Counted from the first letter of the stretch, positions 18,073 through 26,857 are shown. The stretch is 64,000 nt of DNA from Nocardioides szechwanensis (GCF_900103935.1 NZ_FNIC01000005.1:248001-312000); one strand, 5' to 3'. Numbers and translations: made by a program. Notes: a model not told the origin generated them from the sequence alone.

Positions 18073-19088
18073 CGGCACCGCTCCGTGTGCCGGTCGCCCG
18101 GCGGGAAGTCGAGCGGCGGGCTCCCGGTCGTCTTGAGGTCGAGGTTGCAGATGTAGACGTTGAGGAAGCTGCCGTAGCTGAGCGTCTTGATGTAGAGCGC
18201 CAGCTGGGTGGGGAGGCCCGAGATGCCGTCGCGCAGCGCCACGGTGTTGGCGGCCAGGAACGCGGTGAAGGTCCGCAGCCCCGCGATGTCGCGCGTGATC
18301 GCGGTGCCGGTGTCGTCGAGGAGACCGTCGGCCAGCGAGGTCAGCTCCTGGATGCTGTCCATGCTGGCGCCGATGGCGTCGCGGTCCTGCGCGAGACCGT
18401 GGGTGAGGTCGCCGAGGTCGGTGATCAGGGTGGCGATCTGCTTGCGGTGGCCGGCGGTGGTCTCGAGGACCAGGCTGACGTTGTCGACGACCTGGCTGAT
18501 CACCTCGTCGCGCTCGGCGATGTTGCCGGTGAGCACGGCGGTCTGCCGCAGCAGGTCGCGCAGGGTCGGGCCCTGCCCCTGCAGGGTCTGCACGAGGTTG
18601 CCGGCGAGCTGGTTGACGTCGGCGCCGTCGAGGTTGTCGAAGAGCGGCTTGAACGCGTTGAACAGGGCGGTCAGGTCGAGCGCCGGGCTGGTGCGCTCCA
18701 ACGGGATCGTCTCGCCGTCGCGGAGCGGCCGCTGGCCGGCGGCGCCGGGTGAGAGCGCGACGTACCGCTGTCCCATGAGGTTGAGGTAGTCGATCGACGC
18801 GAGGGTGCCGGCGTCGAGCTCCTGCGTGCGCTCGACGTCGATGGTCACGAGCGCGACCTCGCCGACGAGGCGGGTCTCGGAGACCCGGCCGACGCGGACG
18901 CCGGCGATGCGGACGTCGTCGCCGACCCGGAGCCCGGCCGCGTCGCTGAACTCCGCGTGCACCCGCAGTGTCTCGCCGTCGGTGCCCTGCGACAGGGTCC
19001 GGCCCACCATGCTCGTGAGCACGACCGAGACGAGTGCGAACAGCAGTACGCCGATGACGGGTCCGGGGTTGCGCACCAGTCCTCTCAT
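18069..19088 (-). CDS. mceB: MCE family protein, second of the operon (MceB position)
   Basis: 339 aa. N-terminal anchor (PGPVIGVLLFALVSVVLTSMV), then an MCE domain beginning LRVHAEFSDAAGLRVGDDV with the conserved GVRVGRVSE turn, then a helical tube region. The C-terminus has two cysteines (VYICNLDLK and ERCR) that may form a disulfide outside the membrane. It overlaps both neighbours by 4 bases, which argues for coupled translation of the whole set. Confidence 0.92.
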   Translation of the reverse strand: MRGLVRNPGPVIGVLLFALVSVVLTSMVGRTLSQGTDGETLRVHAEFSDAAGLRVGDDVRIAGVRVGRVSETRLVGEVALVTIDVERTQELDAGTLASIDYLNLMGQRYVALSPGAAGQRPLRDGETIPLERTSPALDLTALFNAFKPLFDNLDGADVNQLAGNLVQTLQGQGPTLRDLLRQTAVLTGNIAERDEVISQVVDNVSLVLETTAGHRKQIATLITDLGDLTHGLAQDRDAIGASMDSIQELTSLADGLLDDTGTAITRDIAGLRTFTAFLAANTVALRDGISGLPTQLALYIKTLSYGSFLNVYICNLDLKTTGSPPLDFPPGDRHTERCR

Positions 19089-20164
19089 CGGGCACCCCGG
19101 CAGTTCTTGCCCTCGAGGTGGCCGTAGCGCGGGCAGTCGTCGGCGTCGTAGGCGTCGGGGAACTGGCCGCCGATGGCGGCGTTCATCTGGATCGCGGTGC
19201 CCTGGATCGCGTTGGCGCCGTTGACCAGCACCGGCGGCAGCTTGCGCAGCAGCTCCTCGAACGGGGCATGGCGCTGCGCGAACGCCTCGATCGTGGCCGC
19301 GGCGCCGTGGAGCACGTTGACGAACGTGGCGGTGTTGTCCATGAGGAAGCCGTTGACGCTCGTGAGCAGCGTGGTGCCGCCCTCGAGGAGGCGGCGGGTG
19401 GCGCGCTCCTTCTCGGCGATGGTGCGGGCGACGGGCAGCGAGTCCTCCAGCGCGGAGACGAGCTCGGGCTCGATGTCGGCGAGCGTGTCGACGTTGCGCG
19501 CGATCAGCTCGAGGTCCTCGTAGAACGTCGCCTCGTGGGGGGCCCAGGCCGCGAGCAGCCGGTCGGCGTCCTGGATGAACCGGGCCAGGTCGTCGCCGCG
19601 TCCGTCCAGGGCGGAGGAGAGCTGTGAGATCGCCGCGTCGAGACGGGCCGGGTCGACGGCGACCAGCAGCCGCTGGGTCGCGCTGAACGTGTCCATCAGC
19701 CGCAGCGTCCGCGCGGAGCGGTCGGCCGCGATGACCGCCCCGTCGGCGATCGGGCTCGCGCTCGCGCTCGCGCCCGCCCCGCCGTCCGGGGTGAGGAGCT
19801 CGACGTACTCGTTGCCGAACAGGGTGCCGGGCAGCACCCGCGCGACCACGTCCCCGGGGATCTGGTCGGCGTGCTCGCGGATCAGCACGATCCGCGCCGA
19901 GGGCTCGCTCCCCGAGACGACCTCCAGGACCCGGCCGACGCGCAGCCCGCGGAACTTCACGTCGGAGCCGACCCCCAGAGAGTCGCCGGTCGTCGTCAGC
20001 CGGGCGTCGACGGAGAGGTCGCGGGTGAGCAGGCCGACGTAGGAGCCGCCGAGGTAGGCGGCGACGGCCATGAACACCGTGACGGCGAGGGCGCCGATGC
20101 CGAACTGGCGCAGCCGTACGGCGCGCGGCGAGCGCTGGGCGTGGGGATAGAGGAAGTCGCTCAT
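19085..20164 (-). CDS. mceA: MCE family protein, first of the operon (MceA position)
   Basis: 359 aa from the ATG that forms a TGATG overlap with the end of the second YrbE permease gene. An N-terminal anchor (FGIGALAVTVFMAVAAYLGG) is followed by an MCE domain starting DARLTTTGDSLGVGSDVKF with GLRVGRVLEVVSG. A loop near residue 125 is rich in Gly, Ala and Ser (GGAGASASASP). The C-terminus contains paired cysteines (DDCPRYGHLEGKNC). It opens the series of six mce genes after the two permeases, the canonical actinobacterial order. Confidence 0.92.
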   Translation of the reverse strand: MSDFLYPHAQRSPRAVRLRQFGIGALAVTVFMAVAAYLGGSYVGLLTRDLSVDARLTTTGDSLGVGSDVKFRGLRVGRVLEVVSGSEPSARIVLIREHADQIPGDVVARVLPGTLFGNEYVELLTPDGGAGASASASPIADGAVIAADRSARTLRLMDTFSATQRLLVAVDPARLDAAISQLSSALDGRGDDLARFIQDADRLLAAWAPHEATFYEDLELIARNVDTLADIEPELVSALEDSLPVARTIAEKERATRRLLEGGTTLLTSVNGFLMDNTATFVNVLHGAAATIEAFAQRHAPFEELLRKLPPVLVNGANAIQGTAIQMNAAIGGQFPDAYDADDCPRYGHLEGKNCRGAR

Positions 20165-21021
20165 CAGCCCGAGATCTGCACTTGCTGGTCGGGGCCCCAG
20201 AGGGCCAGCGTCAACAGGATGTCCAGGACGGTCAGGGCGATGATGCTGGAGCGGATCGCGCGCCCGGTGGCGCGCCCCACTCCCTCCGGACCGCCGGACG
20301 CGGTGAAGCCGTGGTAGCAGTGGATCACCGTCACCACGGTCGTCAGCACGACCACCTTGAGCCCGGAGTAGAGCACGTCGACGGGCGAGACGAAGGTCTG
20401 GAAGTAGTGGTCGTAGGTGCCGGCCGACTGGCCGTAGAACGTCGTCACCATGACGTCGGTCGCGAGGTAGGTGCCGACCAGCCCGATCAGGTAGAGCGGG
20501 AGGATCACGATCCACGACGCGATCAGGCGGGTGCTGACGAGGTAGGGGATGGGCCGGATCGCCATCGCCTCGAGCGCGTCGATCTCCTCGTTGATGCGCA
20601 TCGCGCCGATCCGCGAGGTGAAGCCGCAGCCGATCCGGGCCGCGAAGCCGAGCGAGGCCACGATCGGGGCCAGCTCACGGGTGTTGGCGTAGCCGGAGAT
20701 GAAGCCGGTCAGCGGCGCCAGCCCGATCACCTCGAGGCCGTTGTAGCCCTCGAGCCCGACCTCGGTCCCGGTGAGCGTCGAGAGCAGCAGGACCACGCCG
20801 ACCACGCCGCCGCCGACCACGAAGATGCCGGAGCCGAGGGTGACCTCGGCCAGCACCCGGCCCACCTCGCCGCGGTAGTGCGTGATCGCGATCCGGGTGC
20901 CGAGCAGGGCCCGCCAGGCGAGCACCACCTGGGCGCCGATCCCGGCACCGGTCCCGACCACGGCGCGGTCGGCGGCCGCGCGCGCTCGTCCGGGGGTACG
21001 TCCGGGGACCACGGTGCTCAT
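20164..21021 (-). CDS. yrbEB: MlaE/YrbE-type ABC permease, second (YrbEB)
   Basis: Membrane permease of the mce lipid importer, 285 aa, the usual MlaE length. It holds five or six membrane segments and the coupling stretch RIGAMRINEEIDALEAMAI that meets the ATPase in this family. The ATG overlaps the YrbEA stop by 4 bases. YrbEA and YrbEB differ, so they would form a heterodimeric permease beneath the MCE tube. Confidence 0.93.
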   Translation of the reverse strand: MSTVVPGRTPGRARAAADRAVVGTGAGIGAQVVLAWRALLGTRIAITHYRGEVGRVLAEVTLGSGIFVVGGGVVGVVLLLSTLTGTEVGLEGYNGLEVIGLAPLTGFISGYANTRELAPIVASLGFAARIGCGFTSRIGAMRINEEIDALEAMAIRPIPYLVSTRLIASWIVILPLYLIGLVGTYLATDVMVTTFYGQSAGTYDHYFQTFVSPVDVLYSGLKVVVLTTVVTVIHCYHGFTASGGPEGVGRATGRAIRSSIIALTVLDILLTLALWGPDQQVQISG

Positions 21022-21890
21022 CCGAGCGGACCCCCGACGAAGGTCGTGTGGAGCTGCGAGATCGCGAAGTTGGCGGCGAAGAGCAGCACGAAGTTGACCA
21101 CCACGGCGCTGGTCACCGCGTCGCCGACGCCCGTGGGCCCCTGCTTGGCGTTGACACCCTTGTAGGAGGCGACGACCGCGCAGATCACCGCGAAGATCGC
21201 GGCCTTGCCCAGCGAGAGCCAGAGGTCGGAGAGCTGCGCGAGCGTGGTCACGGACGCGAGGTAGCTGCCCGGCGGGAGGTTCATCACCGCGACGCTGACG
21301 AACAGCGTGGTCATGATCGTGAAGAACATGACCACCCCGTTGAGGAGCACGGCCACGGTCACCGTCGCGAGCATCCGGGGTACGACGAGCCGTTCGGTGA
21401 CCGAGATGCCCATGACCTCCAGGGCGTCGAGCTCCTCGCGGATCTTGCGCGCCCCGAGGTCCGCGCAGATGGCCGACCCCGCCACCCCGGAGAGCATCAG
21501 GGCGGTGATCAGAGGTGAGGCCTGGCGGACGACGGCGAGGGTGTTGCCGGCGCCGGTGAACGACACCGCGCCGACCTCCTGCGCGAGCACGCCCACCTGG
21601 AGCGCCAGGATGATTCCGAACGGCACCGACACCGCGAGCGCCGGCAGGGTGCACACGCGGACGGCGTACCAGGTCTGGACGAAGTACTCCTCGAGCGGGA
21701 ACCGCCGCTGGACGATGGTGCGCACCGTCCCGGAGATGACCTGCTCGCCGAAGCGCAGCAGCGCGAGCAGCTCGGCGATGGGCTTGAGGTCGCGCAGGTT
21801 GCGTCGGTAGCCGGCCCGGAGCTCGGTGGTGAACGACTCCCGCAGGGACCCGCCGGCGGCGGGTGGCAGCGCGGGGGCGCGGTTCACCAT
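21018..21890 (-). CDS. yrbEA: MlaE/YrbE-type ABC permease, first (YrbEA)
   Basis: First gene of the eight-gene mce operon, 290 aa. The MlaE domain runs from about residue 50 to the end, with hydrophobic spans and the family's ATPase-contact segment DLGARKIREELDALEVMGI. It is divergent from the MerR-family gene. The 189-base space between them holds three half-sites of the shared operator on this gene's side and another site on the regulator's start, which ties mce expression to that regulator or its ligand. Confidence 0.93.
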   Translation of the reverse strand: MVNRAPALPPAAGGSLRESFTTELRAGYRRNLRDLKPIAELLALLRFGEQVISGTVRTIVQRRFPLEEYFVQTWYAVRVCTLPALAVSVPFGIILALQVGVLAQEVGAVSFTGAGNTLAVVRQASPLITALMLSGVAGSAICADLGARKIREELDALEVMGISVTERLVVPRMLATVTVAVLLNGVVMFFTIMTTLFVSVAVMNLPPGSYLASVTTLAQLSDLWLSLGKAAIFAVICAVVASYKGVNAKQGPTGVGDAVTSAVVVNFVLLFAANFAISQLHTTFVGGPLG

Positions 21891-21927
21891 GGAAGTACCT
21901 CAGGGGTCGGAGGGAGCAGCCTCGGGT

Positions 21928-21960
21928 GTGACAGCAGGACTGTTACACAAGCACTGTCAC
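21928..21960 (-). promoter_or_regulatory. GTGACAG-type site 3, double site upstream of the mce operon
   Basis: GTGACAG-CAGGA-CTGTTAC overlaps a second repeat GTTACAC-AAGCA-CTGTCAC, giving three half-sites spaced evenly over 33 bases. It lies 38-70 bases upstream of the yrbEA start. The outer halves are perfect and the shared middle half is degenerate in both readings, as expected of a stacked operator. Confidence 0.68.
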
Positions 21961-22056
21961 ATTCGTCCCTGCGCGACGTCAAGTGGTCCGGGTCACAGAT
22001 TTCGCGGGCCCGTCAGCCGTGGACCTCGCTGCGGCGCGGCAGTTGGCGGCAGCTGT

Positions 22057-22075
22057 TTGACAGTATTACTGTGAC
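22057..22075 (+). promoter_or_regulatory. GTGACAG-type site 4, overlapping the MerR gene start
   Basis: TTGACAG-TATTA-CTGTGAC lies directly before the regulator's ATG, and GTGACAG follows on from its right half. It overlaps a possible -10 box (TATTAC), so binding would block the regulator's own transcription. The match is imperfect in both outer bases. Confidence 0.55.
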
Positions 22076-22079
22076 AGTC

Positions 22080-22805
22080 ATGAGTGCTCAGCCAGACGAT
22101 CTGCCGAGTGGCCTGCTCACGATCGACGAGCTCTCCGCCGCCGTCGGGATGACCGTCCGCACCACCCGCTACTACGCCAGCCTCGGGCTCATCCCGACGC
22201 CCGTACGGCGGGGCCGGGTGGCCTACTACGACGACGTCCACAAGGCCCGGCTGGAGGTCGTGCGGGCCCTGCAGGAGCACGGGTTCACGCTTCAGGCGAT
22301 CGAGGGCTTCCTGGCCAGCGTGCCACTCGACGCGACCGTCGAGGACCTCGTCCTGCAACGGGCCATGCTCACGTCCTGGACGGGCAAGCCGCCCGAGCAG
22401 CTGACCCGCCGCCAGCTCGAGAAGAAGGCCAGCCGGAGCCTCTCCGACGACGACCTGTCCCTGCTCGAGAAGCTCGGCAGCATCGAGCGCACCGACGGCG
22501 GCTGGGTCGCGATGCCCAACCTCCAGGTCGGCGTCGGCCTGCTCGACCTCGACATCCCCGAGGACAGCATGGGCAAGGCCGGCGACGCCATCCGCCGGCA
22601 CATGGAGGCGCTGGTCGAGGACCTCACCGAGATCCTCCGGACCGAGGTGCTCGAGCCCTACCGCCGTGACGCCCACTCGCCGGCCGACGCCGAGCGCCTC
22701 GAGATGACCATGGCCCGGCTGCGCCAGCTCACCCTCGAGGCCGTCGTCACCGGCTTCCAGCGCGCCGCCAACGCCGTCATCACGCGCTCGCTGGCCCGCG
22801 ACTGA
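22080..22805 (+). CDS. MerR family transcriptional regulator
   Basis: Probable regulator of the mce and catabolic genes around it, 241 aa. Residues about 10-80 are a MerR-type winged helix-turn-helix (LTIDELSAAVGMTVRTTRYYASLGL, shown here as the pattern TIDELSAAVGM then RTTRYY), followed by a dimerisation helix. The remaining 150 residues are helical and not recognised; the effector-binding part is unlike the short metal-type MerR tail, so an organic ligand is likely. The ATG is preferred over an in-frame GTG at 22071 because that GTG lies inside operator site 4. It is divergent from yrbEA and convergent with the oxidoreductase gene 13 bases downstream. Confidence 0.9.
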   Translation: MSAQPDDLPSGLLTIDELSAAVGMTVRTTRYYASLGLIPTPVRRGRVAYYDDVHKARLEVVRALQEHGFTLQAIEGFLASVPLDATVEDLVLQRAMLTSWTGKPPEQLTRRQLEKKASRSLSDDDLSLLEKLGSIERTDGGWVAMPNLQVGVGLLDLDIPEDSMGKAGDAIRRHMEALVEDLTEILRTEVLEPYRRDAHSPADAERLEMTMARLRQLTLEAVVTGFQRAANAVITRSLARD

Positions 22806-22818
22806 GTCGGTCCGACCG

Positions 22819-23847
22819 TCAGGACACCCACTCCTTGACCTGGGCGATGGTGCCCGCGGGGTCGTCGGAGGCGGGGACGAGGGACAGGTTGGTGACCCCG
22901 GCCTCGCGGAAGGCGGCGATCCGCTCCTGGACGTACGACGCGGGGCCGACCAGGTTGCCCGCCTCGAGCCACTCGAGAGGCACCAGGGCCTCGGCGTCGC
23001 GCTTGTTGCCGTCGAGGTAGAGGTCCTGGATCTGCTTGGCCTCCTTCTCGTAGCCGTACTGGCAGGCGAGCTCGTTGTAGAAGTTCTTGCCGCGCGCGCC
23101 CATGCCGCCGACGTACAGCGCATACATCGGGCGCATGAAGTCGAGCATCCCCTTGACGTCCTCGCCGATCGCGACCATGCCGCCGGCGCTGATCTCGAGA
23201 GGCCCGAGGTCGGCCGAGCGCTTGGCTGTGCCGGCGGCGAGGGCGTCTCCCCACACGTCCTTGGCCTTCTCGGGGTGGAAGAGGAAGGGCAGCCAGCCGT
23301 CGGCCACCTCGGCGGTCATCGTCACGTTCTTGTCGCCGAGGGCGGCGACCCAGAGAGGTACGACGGGGCGCTCGGGCTTGTTGAGCAGCTTGAGCGGCTT
23401 GCCGAGCCCGAGGCCCTGGTCGGCCGGCAGTGGGAGCTTGAAGATGCCGTCACTGACCAGCGGCTCACGGCGCAGGCCCATCCGGATGATCTCGATGACC
23501 TCGCGGGTGCGGCCGAGCGGCTTGTCGTAGGGCAGGCCGTGGAAGCCCTCGATCACCTGGGGGCCGGAGGCGCCCAGGCCGATGACCGCGCGGCCACCGG
23601 AGACGTTGTCGAGGCCGGCGGCGGTCTGGAGCAGGGCGCCGGGGGTGCGGGAGTAGACGTTGAGGATGCCGGCACCGATCTCGACGGTCTCGGTCTTGGC
23701 GGCGAGGTAGCCCATCAGCGTGGGGGCGTCGAAGCCGTAGGGCTCGGCCACCCAGATGGTGTCCAGGCCTGCCTTCTCCAGGGCGACCACCTGGTCGGCG
23801 GACTCGCGCGGGTTGCCGGCGTAGACGAGCGGCATGGACAGCTTCAT
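22819..23847 (-). CDS. LLM class F420-dependent oxidoreductase
   Basis: Luciferase-like TIM-barrel enzyme of 342 aa that would transfer hydride between F420 and an unknown substrate. Family marks: N-terminal VYAGNPRESADQVVALEKAG, DTIWVAEPYGFDAPTLMGYLA, GAGILNVYSRTPGALLQTAA, and GGRAVIGLGASGPQVIEGFHG. A good GAGGGA ribosome site precedes the ATG. A GTGACAG-type site lies 59-77 bases upstream, so it probably belongs to the regulon of the neighbouring mce and acyl-CoA genes, and it needs the F420 that FbiC starts. The substrate could be the compound imported by the Mce system; that is an inference. Confidence 0.9.
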   Translation of the reverse strand: MKLSMPLVYAGNPRESADQVVALEKAGLDTIWVAEPYGFDAPTLMGYLAAKTETVEIGAGILNVYSRTPGALLQTAAGLDNVSGGRAVIGLGASGPQVIEGFHGLPYDKPLGRTREVIEIIRMGLRREPLVSDGIFKLPLPADQGLGLGKPLKLLNKPERPVVPLWVAALGDKNVTMTAEVADGWLPFLFHPEKAKDVWGDALAAGTAKRSADLGPLEISAGGMVAIGEDVKGMLDFMRPMYALYVGGMGARGKNFYNELACQYGYEKEAKQIQDLYLDGNKRDAEALVPLEWLEAGNLVGPASYVQERIAAFREAGVTNLSLVPASDDPAGTIAQVKEWVS

Positions 23848-23905
23848 GGGGGATCCCTCGGGTCGGAGCGGGAAGAGCGGGCGGAGCGGGCGGAGCGGGT
23901 CAACT

Positions 23906-23924
23906 GTGACAAGTTCACTGTCAA
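23906..23924 (-). promoter_or_regulatory. GTGACAG-type site 5, upstream of the F420-dependent oxidoreductase
   Basis: GTGACAA-GTTCA-CTGTCAA, flanked by CAACT on one side as in site 2. It lies 59-77 bases upstream of the oxidoreductase start and overlaps the last codon of the acyltransferase gene. A short run of GGAGCGGGC-like repeats (23864-23899) separates it from the gene. Confidence 0.62.
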
Positions 23925-26050
23925 GATGGCAAGGCCCGGGCGTGTGATCTGGTCGAGGAGGTCACGCCCAGCGCGTCGCCGAGCGGCCCGGCCAGCGCCG
24001 CGGCGTACTCCGTCGTGAGGTGCTCGCTGTCGCGGTAGGTCAGGGTGCCGCCGACCACGACCGGGCAGTCGCCGTCGTCGCAGAGCCACGGGGTCGGGTC
24101 GACGACCTCGGCTCCGGACGCCAGGGCCGAGTCGACCGCGACCTGCGCCAGCGTCTCGGAGCGCTCGACCGGGCTGAAGAGGCAGTCGCCCAGGTCGGGC
24201 TCGCCCCGGGACAGGCAGGTGCCCGGGTCACGCGGCGACGTCGGTACGTCGCGCAGCAGGACCACGCGGCCGGCGTCCTGCTGGAGCGTCGCGAACAGGT
24301 CGGCGTAGCCGGTGCTGAGCAGCGCGGAGACGTCCGGCACCGACTCCCGGCGCTCGGAGCCGTCGTAGACGCCGTTGGCCGGCGCCGCGGAGGAGACCAC
24401 GACGAGGTCGGGGTGCAGGTCGCCGACCTGCGACACCACCCAGTCCTGGAAGTCCCGGCACTCGGTGAACGGGCGGTCCTCGTGGACCGGGGCGACCAGC
24501 ACGTGGGCGGCGCCGCACTGGGGCTTGACGAGGTAGAAGGCACGCCAGCCGGCGTCGGCGATGATCCGGTCGAACGCCGGGATCCAGGCCCGGGCGTGGG
24601 AGTCGCCGATCACGACGAGCGTGCGCCCGGCGGCCCCGGACCCGCGCGGGCAGAGCGTCCGCACGTCGTCGGCGTAGGCGCACTCGCCGACGTCGGCGAC
24701 GCTCTCGCGCAGCTCCAGCAGGTCGGGCGTGAGGTCGCTGGGTACGGCGACCCCGGCACGCGCGGCGTCCACCGACGCCTCCACCAGGGCGACCGCCGCG
24801 TCGTCCGGCGTGAGCGTGACCGGGCCGGCCACCGCGGCGGCGACGGTGATCGCCGGGTTGTCGCCGCGCTCGCCGCCGCGGACCTCGGTCCAGTGCCAGC
24901 CCACGAGACAGGTCGCGGCCACGAGGGTGACGCTCGCGGGGTAGAGCACCAGGCTGCGCGGGAGCCGCGCACCCGGAGCGGGACGCCCGGTGCGGAACGG
25001 CGTCTCGACGAAGCGGAAGGTCAGGCCCGAGACGACGAGCACCGCCGCCACGACGAGCGCGGTCTCCCACGCCCGCAGCTCACGCGCCAGCACCCGCTCG
25101 CCGAGCACCAGCGCCGGCCAGTGCCACAGGTAGATCGAGTAGGACCAGTCGCCGAGGACCCGCATCGGCGCGTTGTCGAGCAGGACCATCGTCGCCGCTT
25201 CGTGCCGCCCGGAGCCGGCCAGCAGCACCAGCACGGAGCCGAGCACGGGAGGCACGGCGTAGCCCGGGAGCGACGTACCCGGGTCGAGCAGCAGGCAGGA
25301 CAGGCCGACCATCGCCAGGCCCGCGGCGGCCAGCAGCGTGAGGGCACGCCGGGTCAGCAGCCGGGTCACGGCGGCGGCCACCAGTGCCGTCAGGGCGCCG
25401 GCGCCGAGCTCCCAGGCGCGCATCGGCGTCGAGAAGTACGCCGAGCCCGGCTGCGTCGCACCCAGCCACAGGGACCAGGCGAACGAGCCGCCGGTGACGA
25501 CGAGGAGCATCCAGAGGACCGCCCGTCGGGGCAGCCGCGGCTGCCCCGGGCGCGGCCCGACGACCAGCCGTGTCACTCCGACGCAGACCAGCAGCAGCAC
25601 CGGCCACACGACGTAGAACTGTTCCTCGACGGCCAGTGACCAGTAGTGCTGGAGCGGCGAGGTGCCGGTCGAGAAGTAGGACGTGTCCTGCTCGGCGAAG
25701 TGGACGTTGGCGGCGAAGAGCGTCGACCAGACGGCGTCCTCGACCACCTGGCGCGCGTCGATCAGGCTCGTCCACAGCAGCGAGACCACGACCGTGACGA
25801 CCGTGACCAGGGTCGCGGCTGGGAGGATCCGCCGGGCCCGGCGCGTCCAGAACGACGTGAGCGACACCCGCCCGGAGCCGGCGACCTCGCGGAACAGCAG
25901 CCGGGAGATCAGGAAGCCGGAGATGACGAAGAAGACGTCGACACCGACGAAGCCGCCGGCGAGGAACGGGACCCCGGCATGCGCCGCCACCACCGTGAGC
26001 ACGGCGACGGCGCGCAGTCCCTGGATGTCGCCGCGCTTCCCAGTCGCCAT
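23921..26050 (-). CDS. Acyltransferase 3 / SGNH-hydrolase fusion (OafA/YrhL type), copy 1
   Basis: Membrane O-acetyltransferase, 709 aa from the ATG behind GGAGGGCGG; earlier in-frame ATGs lie across the promoter of the neighbouring gene. Residues 1 to about 370 are the multi-span Acyl_transf_3 domain (RGDIQGLRAVAVLTVVAAHA, FFVISGFLISRLLF, HYWSLAVEEQFYVVWP). The C-terminal external part has the SGNH esterase marks GDSHARAW and, near the end, DSEHLT. Proteins of this design O-acetylate surface polysaccharide or peptidoglycan-linked sugars, passing acetyl across the membrane. It is paralogous to the gene at 26846-28969, with the F420:NADP reductase gene between them. Confidence 0.92.
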   Translation of the reverse strand: MATGKRGDIQGLRAVAVLTVVAAHAGVPFLAGGFVGVDVFFVISGFLISRLLFREVAGSGRVSLTSFWTRRARRILPAATLVTVVTVVVSLLWTSLIDARQVVEDAVWSTLFAANVHFAEQDTSYFSTGTSPLQHYWSLAVEEQFYVVWPVLLLVCVGVTRLVVGPRPGQPRLPRRAVLWMLLVVTGGSFAWSLWLGATQPGSAYFSTPMRAWELGAGALTALVAAAVTRLLTRRALTLLAAAGLAMVGLSCLLLDPGTSLPGYAVPPVLGSVLVLLAGSGRHEAATMVLLDNAPMRVLGDWSYSIYLWHWPALVLGERVLARELRAWETALVVAAVLVVSGLTFRFVETPFRTGRPAPGARLPRSLVLYPASVTLVAATCLVGWHWTEVRGGERGDNPAITVAAAVAGPVTLTPDDAAVALVEASVDAARAGVAVPSDLTPDLLELRESVADVGECAYADDVRTLCPRGSGAAGRTLVVIGDSHARAWIPAFDRIIADAGWRAFYLVKPQCGAAHVLVAPVHEDRPFTECRDFQDWVVSQVGDLHPDLVVVSSAAPANGVYDGSERRESVPDVSALLSTGYADLFATLQQDAGRVVLLRDVPTSPRDPGTCLSRGEPDLGDCLFSPVERSETLAQVAVDSALASGAEVVDPTPWLCDDGDCPVVVGGTLTYRDSEHLTTEYAAALAGPLGDALGVTSSTRSHARALPS

Positions 26051-26185
26051 CCGCCCTCCGCCGCGTCCCGGCCGCCTCGAGCCTCTTCGGTGCAACGTAT
26101 CCAGCAGGTGGCCCTCGTCACGGGCGCCACGCGGTCGGGTGAGATAGTGCCGAACCACCTGCCAGACCGACCTGAGGAGCCCAGC

Positions 26186-26857
26186 GTGACGACCTACCGC
26201 ATTGCCGTGATCGGTGGCACCGGACCCCAGGGCAAGGGCCTGGGCTACCGCTTCGCCCGGCACGGCCACTCGGTGGTCCTGGGCTCGCGGGCGGCCGAGA
26301 AGGCCGTCCCCGTCGCCGAGGAGGTCACCCAGCGGCTCGCCGGCGCGGAGGGCGCGGGCGAGGTCACGGGCGCGGCCAACGCCGATGCCTGCGCCGACGC
26401 CGACGTGGTCCTCCTCGCGGTGCCGTACGACGGTCACGACGACCTGGTCGCCACGTTGCCGCTGGACGGCAAGGTCGTCATCTCCTGCGTCAACCCGCTC
26501 GCCTTCGACAAGCAGGGCCCGCACGGCCGCGTCATCGACGCGGGCGAGGGCTCAGCGGCCGAGTCGGCCCAGCGGCTGGCCCCGGCCTCGACCGTCGTGG
26601 GTGCCTTCCACCACGTCTCGGCCGTCACCCTCTGGGGAGACCACGACTACCTCGACGACGAGGACGTCCTCGTCTGCGGTGACTCCGCGGAGGCCAAGGC
26701 CGTGGCGATCGAGCTGGCCCGGTGCGTGACCAGCCGCGACGGGATCGACGCCGGCGCGCTGCGCCTGGCCCGCCAGCTCGAGCCGCTGACCGCCGTACTG
26801 ATCTCGATCAACAAGCGCTACAAGGCCCACTCCGGAGTCCGGATCTCAGGGCTCTGA
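26186..26857 (+). CDS. npdG: NADPH-dependent F420 reductase (F420H2:NADP+ oxidoreductase)
   Basis: Moves hydride between NADP(H) and coenzyme F420 in the cytoplasm, 223 aa. The Rossmann motif GGTGPQGKGLGYRFARHGH near the N-terminus, SRAAEKA (NADP phosphate contact), VVLLAVPYDGH, CVNPLAFDK and GAFHHVSAVTLW are typical of this family. The GTG start is preceded by GAGGAG. It would supply reduced F420 to enzymes such as the LLM oxidoreductase in this window. It sits alone on the plus strand between two acyltransferase genes, and its last 12 bases overlap the end of the convergent one. Confidence 0.93.
   Translation: MTTYRIAVIGGTGPQGKGLGYRFARHGHSVVLGSRAAEKAVPVAEEVTQRLAGAEGAGEVTGAANADACADADVVLLAVPYDGHDDLVATLPLDGKVVISCVNPLAFDKQGPHGRVIDAGEGSAAESAQRLAPASTVVGAFHHVSAVTLWGDHDYLDDEDVLVCGDSAEAKAVAIELARCVTSRDGIDAGALRLARQLEPLTAVLISINKRYKAHSGVRISGL

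Noticed and set aside
23864-23899. GGAGCGGGC short tandem repeat as a functional element
   Set aside because: Only three to four imperfect units in a GC-rich spacer; no sign of function beyond spacing site 5 from its gene.
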